Positions 1 through 5,709 of a stretch of DNA of 6,894 bases are shown here, piece after piece. The notes below the pieces were generated by a model. It was not told where the DNA came from. It worked only from the letters and a program-made list of their open reading frames with translations, and made no database searches. The stretch spans positions 1 through 6,894 of the forward strand of contig JBDSYA010000109.1 in assembly GCA_039925865.1 (NCBI GenBank). Reading direction: 5' to 3'. The DNA is from JBDSYA01 sp039925865. Its GTDB lineage: Bacteria > Bacteroidota > Ignavibacteria > Tepidaquicellales > Tepidaquicellaceae. Every line of letters begins with the position of its first letter. The first letter of the stretch is position 1. Both the position numbers and the translations under genes were made by a program.

Positions 1-925
1 ACTGAGGTAAGAAATAAATATTTAAAGATCATAAAAAACCCGCTAATCAAAGATGAGAAAAAAGCTCTAACCTATGAATCGCGCATATTGTATTGCCTGA
101 TATTATTTATTTATTACCAGGCTGAGAATGATGATGAAATGACTTTGAATTTCATCGGTGAAACTAATTGAACAAATTAAAAAAAACGATTTCAGGATAC
201 CGGAGTTTTCACGTGAACATATCCTTGCGATGGGTGGTCATCTTTCAGCATCATACAATCTAGGGCTATATAAAAAAAGCTTTGAGATGATAAAGGCTAT
301 GCGAAATTATAATGTAAGCAGTATAGAACTCCGCTAGTATATTTTTTTCAGCACATACCTTATCGAAATTCTTATCAATATACATTCATGCCGGTTTAAG
401 GAAGGTTTATCGATGATCGGCTCGATTGAAAAAGGTTTGAAAAAATACGGATCAAAAGTTCCTGAATCTACTGAGATCATCTTATATGAAAAGTTATTTT
501 ACCTTTATTTTGTTGTCGGGGATTTTTCAAATGCATTGAAATGGAATAATAAGATTTTAAATCTTAATCAGAAAGTAAGGATGGATATATATTCCAATAC
601 ACTGATCTGTAATCTTTTAATTCATTATGAGCTGAACAATATTGAGCTTCTGAGATATGCATTAATAAACACTTATAGATTTTTTTATAAAAATAAAAGA
701 CTTTATAAATTTGAAGAAGTGGTTTTAAAATATATCCGAAAATTATCGGTCAGTGATAATCTTAAGTATGAATTTTCCATTTTAAAAAAAGAGCTCCGGG
801 AATTGAGTAAGGATGCTTATGAAAGAGTTCCTCTTGAATATTTTGATTATATATGCTGGCTCGACAGTAAAATTAATAATAAGACCTTTGTTGAAGTGAA
901 GATAGCAGAATTTCAAAAAAAATAA
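1..925 (+). pseudogene. Decayed TPR-like helical-repeat protein, 3' part
   Basis: The gene enters from beyond the left edge. Frame 1 is open from base 1 and reads helix-rich sequence (TEVRNKYLKIIKNP..., then LYCLILFIYYQAEND) until TGA at 169-171. The protein-like reading then moves to frame 2 (KLIEQIKKNDFRIPEFSREH...), so a frameshift lies between about 148 and 169. Frame 2 next meets TAG at 335-337, continues in the same frame as YIFFSTYLIEILINIHSCRF, and joins without a break the open stretch that ends in TAA at 923-925. The parts together read as one alpha-helical protein with TPR-like helix pairs. It resembles a Bacteroidota family of roughly 500-aa cytoplasmic hypothetical proteins, a match made from memory. 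Two separate lesions suggest a dead gene. Sequencing error is possible but would have to occur twice. The function is unknown; TPR-like repeats usually mediate protein-protein contacts. Confidence 0.7.
413..925 (+). CDS. Open C-terminal fragment of the TPR-like protein (170 codons)
   Basis: This is the longest intact stretch of the broken gene, and an automatic annotation would probably call it a hypothetical protein. Its first ATG lies inside homologous sequence: the same frame continues upstream of 413 with helical protein sequence back to the TAG at 335-337. The ATG is therefore probably not a native start, and no convincing ribosome site precedes it. Residues about 23-50 (YEKLFYLYFVVGDFSNALKW) look like a TPR-type helix pair. 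Residues 89-111 (RFFYKNKRLYKFEEVVLKYI) and the tail FDYICWLDSKI (144-154) match the conserved C-terminal end I associate with this Bacteroidota family. There is no signal peptide or membrane segment. Whether the fragment is translated is unknown. Confidence 0.5.
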   Translation: MIGSIEKGLKKYGSKVPESTEIILYEKLFYLYFVVGDFSNALKWNNKILNLNQKVRMDIYSNTLICNLLIHYELNNIELLRYALINTYRFFYKNKRLYKFEEVVLKYIRKLSVSDNLKYEFSILKKELRELSKDAYERVPLEYFDYICWLDSKINNKTFVEVKIAEFQKK

Positions 926-1014
926 AACGTAAGTCCGAGCTTGCAAATATAATTAAAAGATTTACTTCCTGTATAAAAACATTATAAATTTTTAATTAAT
1001 GAATTAAAAAATAG

Positions 1015-1370
1015 TATGGAAGAAATGTATTCTCGAACGGGAAAGAATATGAAGTTTATCAGCAGTATGAGTTACACTGGGGCGAGCAGAGTCAGAAGAT
1101 GCATATTTACGGCGAGCTGCTCGTTGCAATGTTTATTGATCAGCTTAAATATATTTTTGATAAAAACATAAAAGAAAAATTACTGAAGAAAACGGAAGAG
1201 CTTCTCTTGCCATGGCGGTTGAGGCTGAAGAAAAAAGTGTTAATAAGATATAGTGAAATACCGAAAATATAAGAAATTACAGAGCTGATAAACTTCCTAA
1301 GTCTTATTCACTGCGATTCAAAGATTTTAAGATATTAATTGAGATTTCGGAAGTTTTTGTTCTTATTTAA
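1015..1370 (+). pseudogene. Unrecognised degraded coding remnant
   Basis: Frame 1 is open from 1015 to the TAA at 1270-1272, about 85 codons with no start codon at its 5' end (a stop lies at 1012-1014). It reads protein-like sequence such as NGKEYEVYQQYELHWGEQSQ and IYGELLVAMFIDQLKYIFD. Near 1204-1206 the better reading appears to move to frame 3 (LAMAVEAEEKSVNKI). After TAG at 1251-1253 that frame gives NYRADKLPKSYSLRFKDFKI and ends in TAA at 1368-1370. I read this as the remains of one gene with a frameshift and a stop. I do not recognise the family. The first in-frame ATG (1099) would give only a 57-codon product. The remnant could belong to the same eroding block as the broken gene to its left. 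The basis is only the look of the translations. Confidence 0.35.
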
Positions 1371-1496
1371 ATTAGTGATCACAATTAAAATTTTTCTTAA
1401 CCATAAAAAACGTCTTGGACAATAGTGGTTTTAAGTTAAAATATCAACGAATATTATGTTTTAAAGAATTTTTATAAATTTATAACAAAAACCAAT
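1371..1496. other. AT-rich spacer upstream of the SDR gene
   Basis: No coding sequence is visible here. TTGGAC (1415-1420) and TAAAAT (1437-1442), 16 bp apart, resemble a sigma70-type -35/-10 pair. TATGTTTT (1455-1462) is one base away from the Bacteroidota -7 element TAnnTTTG but has no well-spaced -33 partner. Either could be the promoter of the following gene, and neither is convincing. Confidence 0.25.
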
Positions 1497-2231
1497 ATGA
1501 ATTTCTATTTTATTACAGGCGCAAGCAGAGGGATAGGCAAGGCTCTCTCGGAATTGCTCTTAGAAAATAATGAGAACTTTATTTACGGACTTTCGAGATC
1601 AAATGAAATTGTTAATAAAAATTACAGATATATTAAAACAGATTTGAAGGACCTTGAAAAAGTTAAAGCATTTAATTTTCCTGAACTCGAAGATGCGGAA
1701 TCAATAGTCTTAATAAACAACTCTGCATCTAAAAGCGAGGTCTCGCATCTTGGAAACAGATCTTCAGATAATATGATAGAAAATTTTAATGTGAATTTAA
1801 TCAGTCCGGCTTTGTTAATGAATAATTTTTTAAAAAAGTATCAATCATATGAGTGTAAAAGGATGATTATGAACATCAGTTCCGGAGCAGCATTCAAACC
1901 CATGGAATCATGGTCAACTTATTGCGCAACAAAAGCCGGATTAGCAATGATTAGCGAAGTAGCCGGCATGGAACAAAAGCTGAACCATTCAGAAAATCCT
2001 GTGAATGTATTTAATGTTTCGCCCGGGATTGTTGACACTCAAATGCAAACTGACCTGAGAAAAATAGCACCTAAAGATTTTAGCATGGTAGGAACTTTCA
2101 TTGAATATCATGAAAAACATCAGCTTGCTAAACCGGCGGAAGTAGCCCGGAAATTAAATATGATAATTCAATATCCCGAAAAGTTTGAGAAAGTTGTGAT
2201 TGATATAAGAGATCAGGTCTTTAATGTCTGA
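1497..2231 (+). CDS. Short-chain dehydrogenase/reductase (sepiapterin/benzil reductase-like)
   Basis: This is a cytoplasmic NAD(P)-dependent oxidoreductase of the classical SDR family with a Rossmann fold. The sequence shows the cofactor loop TGASRGIG (residues 7-14), the NNSA motif (74-77) that stands for the usual NNAG, the structural Asn in NVN (N100), and the catalytic Ser/Tyr/Lys as S129 (NISSG), Y142 and K146 (YCATK). SPG at 175-177 is the usual loop after strand beta-6. R34 in GLSRS after strand beta-2 favours NADPH over NADH. The length of 244 aa is normal. The overall pattern resembles the sepiapterin reductase-like / (R)-benzil reductase subgroup, but the substrate cannot be read from sequence. 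ATG at 1497 is the only start that keeps the whole nucleotide-binding strand; it lacks a clear ribosome site, as is common in Bacteroidota. The gene stands alone between a decayed region and a convergent operon, so context gives no pathway. Confidence 0.9.
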   Translation: MNFYFITGASRGIGKALSELLLENNENFIYGLSRSNEIVNKNYRYIKTDLKDLEKVKAFNFPELEDAESIVLINNSASKSEVSHLGNRSSDNMIENFNVNLISPALLMNNFLKKYQSYECKRMIMNISSGAAFKPMESWSTYCATKAGLAMISEVAGMEQKLNHSENPVNVFNVSPGIVDTQMQTDLRKIAPKDFSMVGTFIEYHEKHQLAKPAEVARKLNMIIQYPEKFEKVVIDIRDQVFNV

Positions 2232-2277
2232 GAATCAGTATTCAAAGTTGTAAAATTATATCACTCACAGAAATTAT

Positions 2278-2303
2278 AACGTTTATCAAAAACGTTTTTC
2301 AAA
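2278..2303. repeat. Two tandem 13-bp repeats, AACGTTTWTCAAA
   Basis: AACGTTTATCAAA (2278-2290) is followed directly by AACGTTTTTCAAA (2291-2303), with one mismatch. The junction also forms a perfect 12-bp palindrome, AAAAACGTTTTT (2288-2299). It begins 46 bp after the SDR stop codon. It could be a binding site or a simple tandem duplication; no function is evident. Confidence 0.5.
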
Positions 2304-2334
2304 GTAATCAATTGTTTAAAATGTAATATGCAAT

Positions 2335-2373
2335 AGAATTTGAAGCATTATTGTCTGCAATTGAATAATCACT
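2335..2373 (-). pseudogene. Relic of the dockerin C-terminal end, minus strand
   Basis: Read on the minus strand, this stretch encodes SDYSIADNNASNS, close to SDYAIADNNASNF at the C-terminus of the 497-aa dockerin protein in this window. An ungapped alignment of 36 bases to the intact copy (around 3469-3504) gives about 29 matches by eye. The flanking minus-strand codons continue open for a short way, but no gene surrounds it. It is a fragment of a duplicated or former dockerin module, in the same orientation as the intact operon to its right. Confidence 0.65.
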
Positions 2374-2387
2374 TAGCAATAATAGGT

Positions 2388-2450
2388 AATGATGCAGTTA
2401 ACTTTACCTCAGGCTTTCATGTAACAGATCTTACCGGAGATACAAATTAA
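2388..2450 (+). pseudogene. Relic of the dockerin middle segment, plus strand (inverted)
   Basis: On the plus strand this reads NDAVNF, then TSGFHVTDLTGD, then TN and a TAA at 2448-2450. It matches NDAADFLSGYVVTDLTGDNF (residues 456-475) of the intact dockerin protein encoded on the minus strand. At base level GATCTTACCGGAGATA is identical. In the intact gene this segment lies directly before the SDYAIADNN segment on the same strand. Here it lies beside that segment's relic but on the opposite strand, so the two halves are inverted relative to each other. There is no start codon or upstream gene context, so this is not a functional gene. Confidence 0.65.
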
Positions 2451-2469
2451 TTGAGCCGGATAAATAAAT

Positions 2470-2500
2470 AAAGCCGGAGGAATTTCTTCCGCCGGCTTTT
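2470..2500. terminator. Bidirectional Rho-independent terminator
   Basis: AAAGCCGGAGGAA (2470-2482) pairs with TTCCGCCGGCTTT (2487-2499) around a TTTC loop: a 13-bp stem with a single mismatch and a GC-rich core. The AAA/TTT stem ends supply T-runs on both strands (TTTT at 2497-2500 for plus; TTTATTTATTTA reading out on minus). It lies 47 bp past the stop codon of the minus-strand operon and about 240 bp past the SDR stop, between convergent units, so it probably ends transcription from both sides. Confidence 0.85.
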
Positions 2501-2549
2501 AAATTGAATGTTTGTCTATATCAAAAAATGTCAAACATGGTACTAAGTA

Positions 2550-3413
2550 CTATTTGATTAACAGCATTTTCTTAGTTAAAGAAAAATTATTTGATGTAAT
2601 TGCATAAAAGTAAATTCCGCTTGAAAGGTTATTTGCATTAAAATTTACTGTATAATAACCTGCAGACTGAAATTCGTTAACAAGTGATGCAACTTCTCTT
2701 CCTGATACATCAAATATTTTTAAAGTAGTATTCCCATCAACCGGCAAACCATAATTTATGTTTGTTGTCGGATTGAATGGATTTGGATAATTCTGAAGTA
2801 AAGCATATTCAGAAGGGATCTGGCTGAGTGTGGAATTATTCGAAATCAGATCATCAGTCTGTATCTCTATATTTTGCACCTCGGATATTTTATTATCTGC
2901 ATACGAAAATATTTTTGTGAATGGATTCTCAGGTCCTACTCTCCACTTCAACCCTATATCATTTGTTGAAAATGTTTCCTGTGAAGCCTGTATCCGGACT
3001 CGTGCAATCAGGGTTCCGGGGTATTCATTTGATATCAAAGGAAGATTGTCTTTTGATGGAATAGAATTGACCGCAAACCGAAGAACACTTCCTGCTATAG
3101 ACGGATTTCTTGGAATAAGGCCTTCCGGTAATTCGGATTTGACTATTGTGCAGGTTAGATTTTTATTTATTGCGTCCTTATCTCTACCTGCAAATTTGGA
3201 ATCGATGTCAAAAAAATATTGTCCCATGATGTATTTAAGAGCTGATTCTTTTGAGCCAATGTTCTGTAAGTTGATATCAAATTCCAAAATATTTTTGGAT
3301 ACTAAATTCATATTCTGAATTGTCAGCTTATAATTTGAATCACCCGCAAAGCCATTATTATTCGAGATTATAATACACAAAAAAATTGCTAATATTTTTA
3401 TATTTGATTTCAT
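2550..3413 (-). CDS. Secreted cohesin-like protein with T9SS C-terminal sorting domain
   Basis: This 287-aa protein is exported. A hydrophobic N-terminal signal peptide (residues 1 to about 23, ending near GFA) sends it through Sec. Residues about 27-190 form a beta-rich domain (TIQNMNLVSKNILEFDINLQ ... GLKWRVGPENPFTKIFSY) of a type common in Ignavibacteria exoproteins and comparable to cohesin/carbohydrate-binding beta-sandwiches; this fold is inferred from remembered relatives. Residues about 204-287 are a typical type-A T9SS sorting domain: NYPNPFNPTTNINYGLP, then LKIFDVSGREV, GYYTVNFNANNLSSGIYFY and a basic end, KKMLLIK. That tail is normally recognised by the type IX machinery and removed as the protein is released or attached at the surface. 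The gene is the second in an operon, 30 bp after a dockerin-tailed secreted protein, which makes a physical partnership plausible. No enzyme motif is visible, so the role is probably structural or binding. Confidence 0.85.
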   Translation of the reverse strand: MKSNIKILAIFLCIIISNNNGFAGDSNYKLTIQNMNLVSKNILEFDINLQNIGSKESALKYIMGQYFFDIDSKFAGRDKDAINKNLTCTIVKSELPEGLIPRNPSIAGSVLRFAVNSIPSKDNLPLISNEYPGTLIARVRIQASQETFSTNDIGLKWRVGPENPFTKIFSYADNKISEVQNIEIQTDDLISNNSTLSQIPSEYALLQNYPNPFNPTTNINYGLPVDGNTTLKIFDVSGREVASLVNEFQSAGYYTVNFNANNLSSGIYFYAITSNNFSLTKKMLLIK

Positions 3414-3443
3414 TTTGATATTATTATAAGTTAATTAAAATTA

Positions 3444-4937
3444 TTATGGTCTCATTACAGTAACGAAATTCGAAGCATTATTATCTGCTATTGCGTAGTC
3501 GCTGCCATCGACAAAGTTATCTCCGGTAAGATCAGTGACAACGTAGCCGGAAAGAAAGTCAGCGGCATCATTATCTATTGTACCAACGTCAGTCCCATCG
3601 ACGATTCCATCCTGATTTACATCACCACTATAAATGCAAAACTTTGTTCCTCTCAGAATCATATTACTTCCATATGCCTTTGTAATAAGGTCAGTGAAAT
3701 CATAATTCATTGCACTTCCGACTGAATAAACCTGACCGCTTGATTTACTCCATGTCTCAATTGAGTTTCTGTGCTGCATTTCTATGTAATATGTACCCGA
3801 TGAAGCATTTGCGAAAAGAAAACTTCCTGAGAAGGTCAATGAATCAATCACTGATTTCGCTGAATCAACAACATTGTATGGTGCTGTATTATTTCTAAGG
3901 TAAGCTCTGACTGTATCTCTCATGTTTAATCTGTTAGCTCCGACATTATAAAATCCCTGGACGATAATTTTTATTTGAGATGCAACCGGAGGCACCCTAG
4001 TCCAGATGTATGTCCTTCCTGATCCAGGAAAAACCGTATTGCTTAACAAAGATGTTGAATTATTTAGTGTTCCTGCAGAAGAAACTGCCCAATTTAAAGA
4101 TACAGAGTTGGTTCTGTTATTGTAATCAGTATTGATCGATCCTCTTAAACCCACCTGTGCAAACAGACTAATTGTAGTTTCGTCCATATTACCATAGACA
4201 ACATTAATTGCACCTGTAGTTTCAAATAGCTTAATCTGAAAATTGAAATTATCATTAACTCCGATTATTAAATATTGCCTGAAGTTTTTAAATTGTATTG
4301 TATGAACTCTGAATGGCGCTGCGCCCTGAGTTGATCTCACAATACTTCCGGCAGATATTTGTACGACCAAACCAGCTGTCGGAATTGCTGCAGCTTTTGA
4401 CATTGTTATAGTTCCGGCCCCTGTATTAAATGCGGTTATATATGTATCGGCAGGAATTGCTGTAGCCGCTGTTATGTGCGCGCCAACTACTACACCTTTA
4501 AAATTCGCAACGTTTGTTAAAACAAAACTGCTCGTGGAAGTGTTTGCAGTTGTTCCAAACAACCCAATAAGATTCAGGCCCAATGCACTGACCGCTCCGC
4601 TATAAGTTTCGGATGAAGAAATAGGACCGTAATTAGATATTCCCGGTGCTGTTGTTCCGAAAGTAATAAATCCATTTGAGTTGATCATAAAATCTGAATA
4701 ATTGACGCCATTAAATTTGAAAATAAACGGAATACGGTTTGGACCATAGTTCACATCATTTAGCTGATATGGGTCGATACTTGTGTGAGAGGCTATCGCT
4801 ACGACTGTATCACCGGGCAATTCATTGTAAACTCCTAATGAGCTTGAGAAAGTGTAACTGGTAGCAACCTGAGCAAATAAATTTATTTTTGTTAAAAGAA
4901 GGGTAATTGCTAAAAAGAATAAAATAAGTTTTTTCAT
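3444..4937 (-). CDS. Secreted beta-sandwich protein with C-terminal dockerin-like module
   Basis: This 497-aa exoprotein has a clear signal peptide (MKKLILFFLAITLLL..., cleavage near FAQ, residue 23). Residues about 25-315 are a beta-sandwich domain frequent in Bacteroidota surface proteins, with YTFSSSLGVY, MINSNGFITFG (84-94), SIVRSTQGAAPFRVHTIQF and FPGSGRTYIWT. A separate module with the GxxIPADTYITAFN...GTITMS pattern (about 132-197) seems inserted into it. Residues about 320-430 (QIKIIVQGFYN ... YYIEMQHRNSIETWS) form a further beta domain. Residues 436-497 are dockerin-like with two calcium loops: D439-N441-D443-D447-D450 (GDVNQDGIVDGTD) and D469-T471-D473-D477-D480 (DLTGDNFVDGSD). The protein ends NNASNFVTVMRP and has no T9SS sorting tail of its own. 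It is first in the minus-strand operon, upstream of the cohesin-like sorting-domain protein. No catalytic residues are recognised. A binding or structural role is likely; a sugar-degrading role is possible but unsupported. Confidence 0.85.
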   Translation of the reverse strand: MKKLILFFLAITLLLTKINLFAQVATSYTFSSSLGVYNELPGDTVVAIASHTSIDPYQLNDVNYGPNRIPFIFKFNGVNYSDFMINSNGFITFGTTAPGISNYGPISSSETYSGAVSALGLNLIGLFGTTANTSTSSFVLTNVANFKGVVVGAHITAATAIPADTYITAFNTGAGTITMSKAAAIPTAGLVVQISAGSIVRSTQGAAPFRVHTIQFKNFRQYLIIGVNDNFNFQIKLFETTGAINVVYGNMDETTISLFAQVGLRGSINTDYNNRTNSVSLNWAVSSAGTLNNSTSLLSNTVFPGSGRTYIWTRVPPVASQIKIIVQGFYNVGANRLNMRDTVRAYLRNNTAPYNVVDSAKSVIDSLTFSGSFLFANASSGTYYIEMQHRNSIETWSKSSGQVYSVGSAMNYDFTDLITKAYGSNMILRGTKFCIYSGDVNQDGIVDGTDVGTIDNDAADFLSGYVVTDLTGDNFVDGSDYAIADNNASNFVTVMRP

Positions 4938-4950
4938 TGTTATCTTTTTT

Positions 4951-4980
4951 TAAAAGTTTTTAAAAGTTTTTAAAAGTTTT
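4951..4980. repeat. Perfect 10-bp tandem repeat, three copies, in the dockerin gene leader
   Basis: TAAAAGTTTT occurs three times without error, with a further partial copy (TTTT) on the left. In the direction of the minus-strand operon it begins 13 nt upstream of the ATG at 4937, so it probably lies in the 5' untranslated leader or promoter. The unit length is close to one DNA helical turn and contains alternating A- and T-tracts, which could bend the DNA. Copy-number change by slippage would alter the leader length. Confidence 0.8.
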
Positions 4981-4996
4981 GTGGAAACTCTTTTTT

Positions 4997-5087
4997 TCTC
5001 CTTTCATAAAGATGGTCTCTTCTGAATAATATCTTCCTAAAAAACCGTAATAATCACAATGAACCTTTTAAATCGAGTCTCCTTTCA
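4997..5087. repeat. Two direct copies of TCTCCTTTCA, 81 bp apart
   Basis: TCTCCTTTCA is found at 4997-5006 and again at 5078-5087. On the minus strand this is TGAAAGGAGA, which contains an AAGGAG core like a strong ribosome-binding sequence, but neither copy is correctly spaced from a gene start. It is upstream of the minus-strand operon, so the copies could be leader or regulatory elements, or chance purine-rich tracts. Confidence 0.35.
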
Positions 5088-5112
5088 GTTTGCGTTAATG
5101 AAATTAGCTACT

Positions 5113-5262
5113 TTAATAGTGGGTATTAATGTAACTACTCTTAATTTTTTCTTGCTTAATAAATTCTTTAAAATATTTTTTAAGAAAGTTGGGCGAATTC
5201 AAATGAGATGCGTGTGATGACAAAGGGGGATGATGAATTATTGATATCCGGCTGTGTCTCAT
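5113..5262 (-). CDS. Doubtful 49-aa small ORF
   Basis: Minus-strand ATG at 5260-5262 opens a 49-codon frame, MRHSRISIIHHPPLSSHASH... then FLKKYFKEFIKQEKIKSSYI, ending in TAA at 5113-5115. It is Ser/His/Pro-rich in the first half and Lys-rich and helical in the second. It has no signal peptide, no membrane segment, and no family I can name. There is no good ribosome site. The opposite strand also has a short open stretch here (MRVMTKGDDELLISGCVS before TAG), so the coding strand is uncertain. It is in the same direction as the operon downstream. It could be a real small gene, a relic, or chance in an otherwise empty region. Confidence 0.25.
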   Translation of the reverse strand: MRHSRISIIHHPPLSSHASHLNSPNFLKKYFKEFIKQEKIKSSYINTHY

Positions 5263-5512
5263 AGTGCTATCATTCTCTTATTCATTCTGTCCAAATTTTT
5301 AAATTTTGAAATATTTTAAAAACAACTTTAACATATAAAATTTATTCAATGATTTCATTAACTCATTTAGATAATTGACAAAAATACATTTTACACTATA
5401 ACTATAGTTACACAACTTTAGAAAAAAGTTACATCATTCACACATTATATTAAAATCAGCAGTGGTTTAAGTAAAATTTATTTTTATGAATTTTTATATA
5501 TACAAATTTAAA
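5263..5512. other. Non-coding AT-rich stretch
   Basis: I see no gene here on either strand. The only structures are small: AACTATAGTT (5401-5409 plus flank, within ACTATAACTATAGT) is a short palindrome, and AACTTT...AAAGTT around 5415-5430 is a 6-bp dyad. TATTTTTG on the minus strand (5386-5379) fits the Bacteroidota -7 promoter element, without a -33 element at normal distance. Together with the flanking segments it separates the minus-strand operon from the divergent plus-strand regulator, so promoters for both must lie in this general area. Confidence 0.5.
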
Positions 5513-5597
5513 TAGAACGTTTTTTTAAATTTATAATCACTATATTTAGCTGGAAGAAAATTTATGATTTATATCAGCTGATAGCTGATTAGAACGT
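5513..5597. repeat. Two direct copies of TAGAACGT upstream of the AraC regulator
   Basis: TAGAACGT occurs at 5513-5520 and 5590-5597, 77 bp apart, and a third AACGT lies at 5603-5607 within the palindrome AACGTT. They sit 100-200 bp upstream of the regulator start. Repeated half-sites of this sort are what an AraC-type protein or another regulator might use, but the repeats are short and could be chance. Confidence 0.3.
5573..5589. promoter_or_regulatory. 17-bp perfect dyad upstream of the AraC regulator
   Basis: ATCAGCT-GAT-AGCTGAT is a perfect inverted repeat of 7-bp arms around 3 bp, 120 bp upstream of the regulator start. Its size suits a dimeric DNA-binding protein better than a stable RNA hairpin, since the loop is only 3 nt. 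The target protein is unknown. Confidence 0.4.
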
Positions 5598-5638
5598 ACC
5601 CCAACGTTATTTCCGATTTATTCTCCGGTATTCAAAAC

Positions 5639-5663
5639 TGTATGGTTCCGGCTGTTTCATACA
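5639..5663 (+). promoter_or_regulatory. Hairpin or dyad in the AraC regulator leader
   Basis: TGTATG (5639-5644) and CATACA (5658-5663) are perfect inverted arms separated by 13 bp, and the right arm ends 46 bp before the regulator start. This could be a weak leader hairpin or an operator. The 6-bp stem is short, so its significance is uncertain. Confidence 0.3.
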
Positions 5664-5693
5664 ATTTTTCGTTTAGATAGAAAAACTACAATT

Positions 5694-5702
5694 AAAGGTA
5701 GG
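5694..5702 (+). promoter_or_regulatory. Ribosome-binding site of the AraC regulator
   Basis: AAAGGTAGG ends 7 nt before ATG at 5710. This is the clearest Shine-Dalgarno-like sequence before any gene in the window, and it supports that start over the in-frame ATGs at codons 8 and 15. Confidence 0.55.
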
Positions 5703-5709
5703 CTTATTA

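Noticed and set aside
413..925. ATG at 413 as the true start of an intact 170-aa protein
   Set aside because: Helical sequence of the same protein continues in frame upstream to TAG 335-337 and beyond, so the ATG is internal to a longer broken gene.
1152..1159. TATTTTTG on the plus strand as a promoter for the SDR gene
   Set aside because: It lies inside the protein-like remnant, about 340 bp from the gene, with no paired -33 element.
2830..3318. 162-codon plus-strand ORF
   Set aside because: It lies wholly antisense to the cohesin-like/T9SS gene, whose signal peptide and sorting domain are clear. The plus-strand translation shows no recognisable domain.
3710..3898. 62-codon plus-strand ORF
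   Set aside because: It is antisense within the dockerin-protein gene, over the conserved ...QHRNSIETWS region, and has no features of its own.
5379..5386. TATTTTTG on the minus strand, matching the Bacteroidota -7 promoter element
   Set aside because: The nearest TTG upstream is 26 nt away, outside the usual 17-23 nt spacing, and the element is over 440 bp from the operon start. The motif is frequent by chance in AT-rich DNA.
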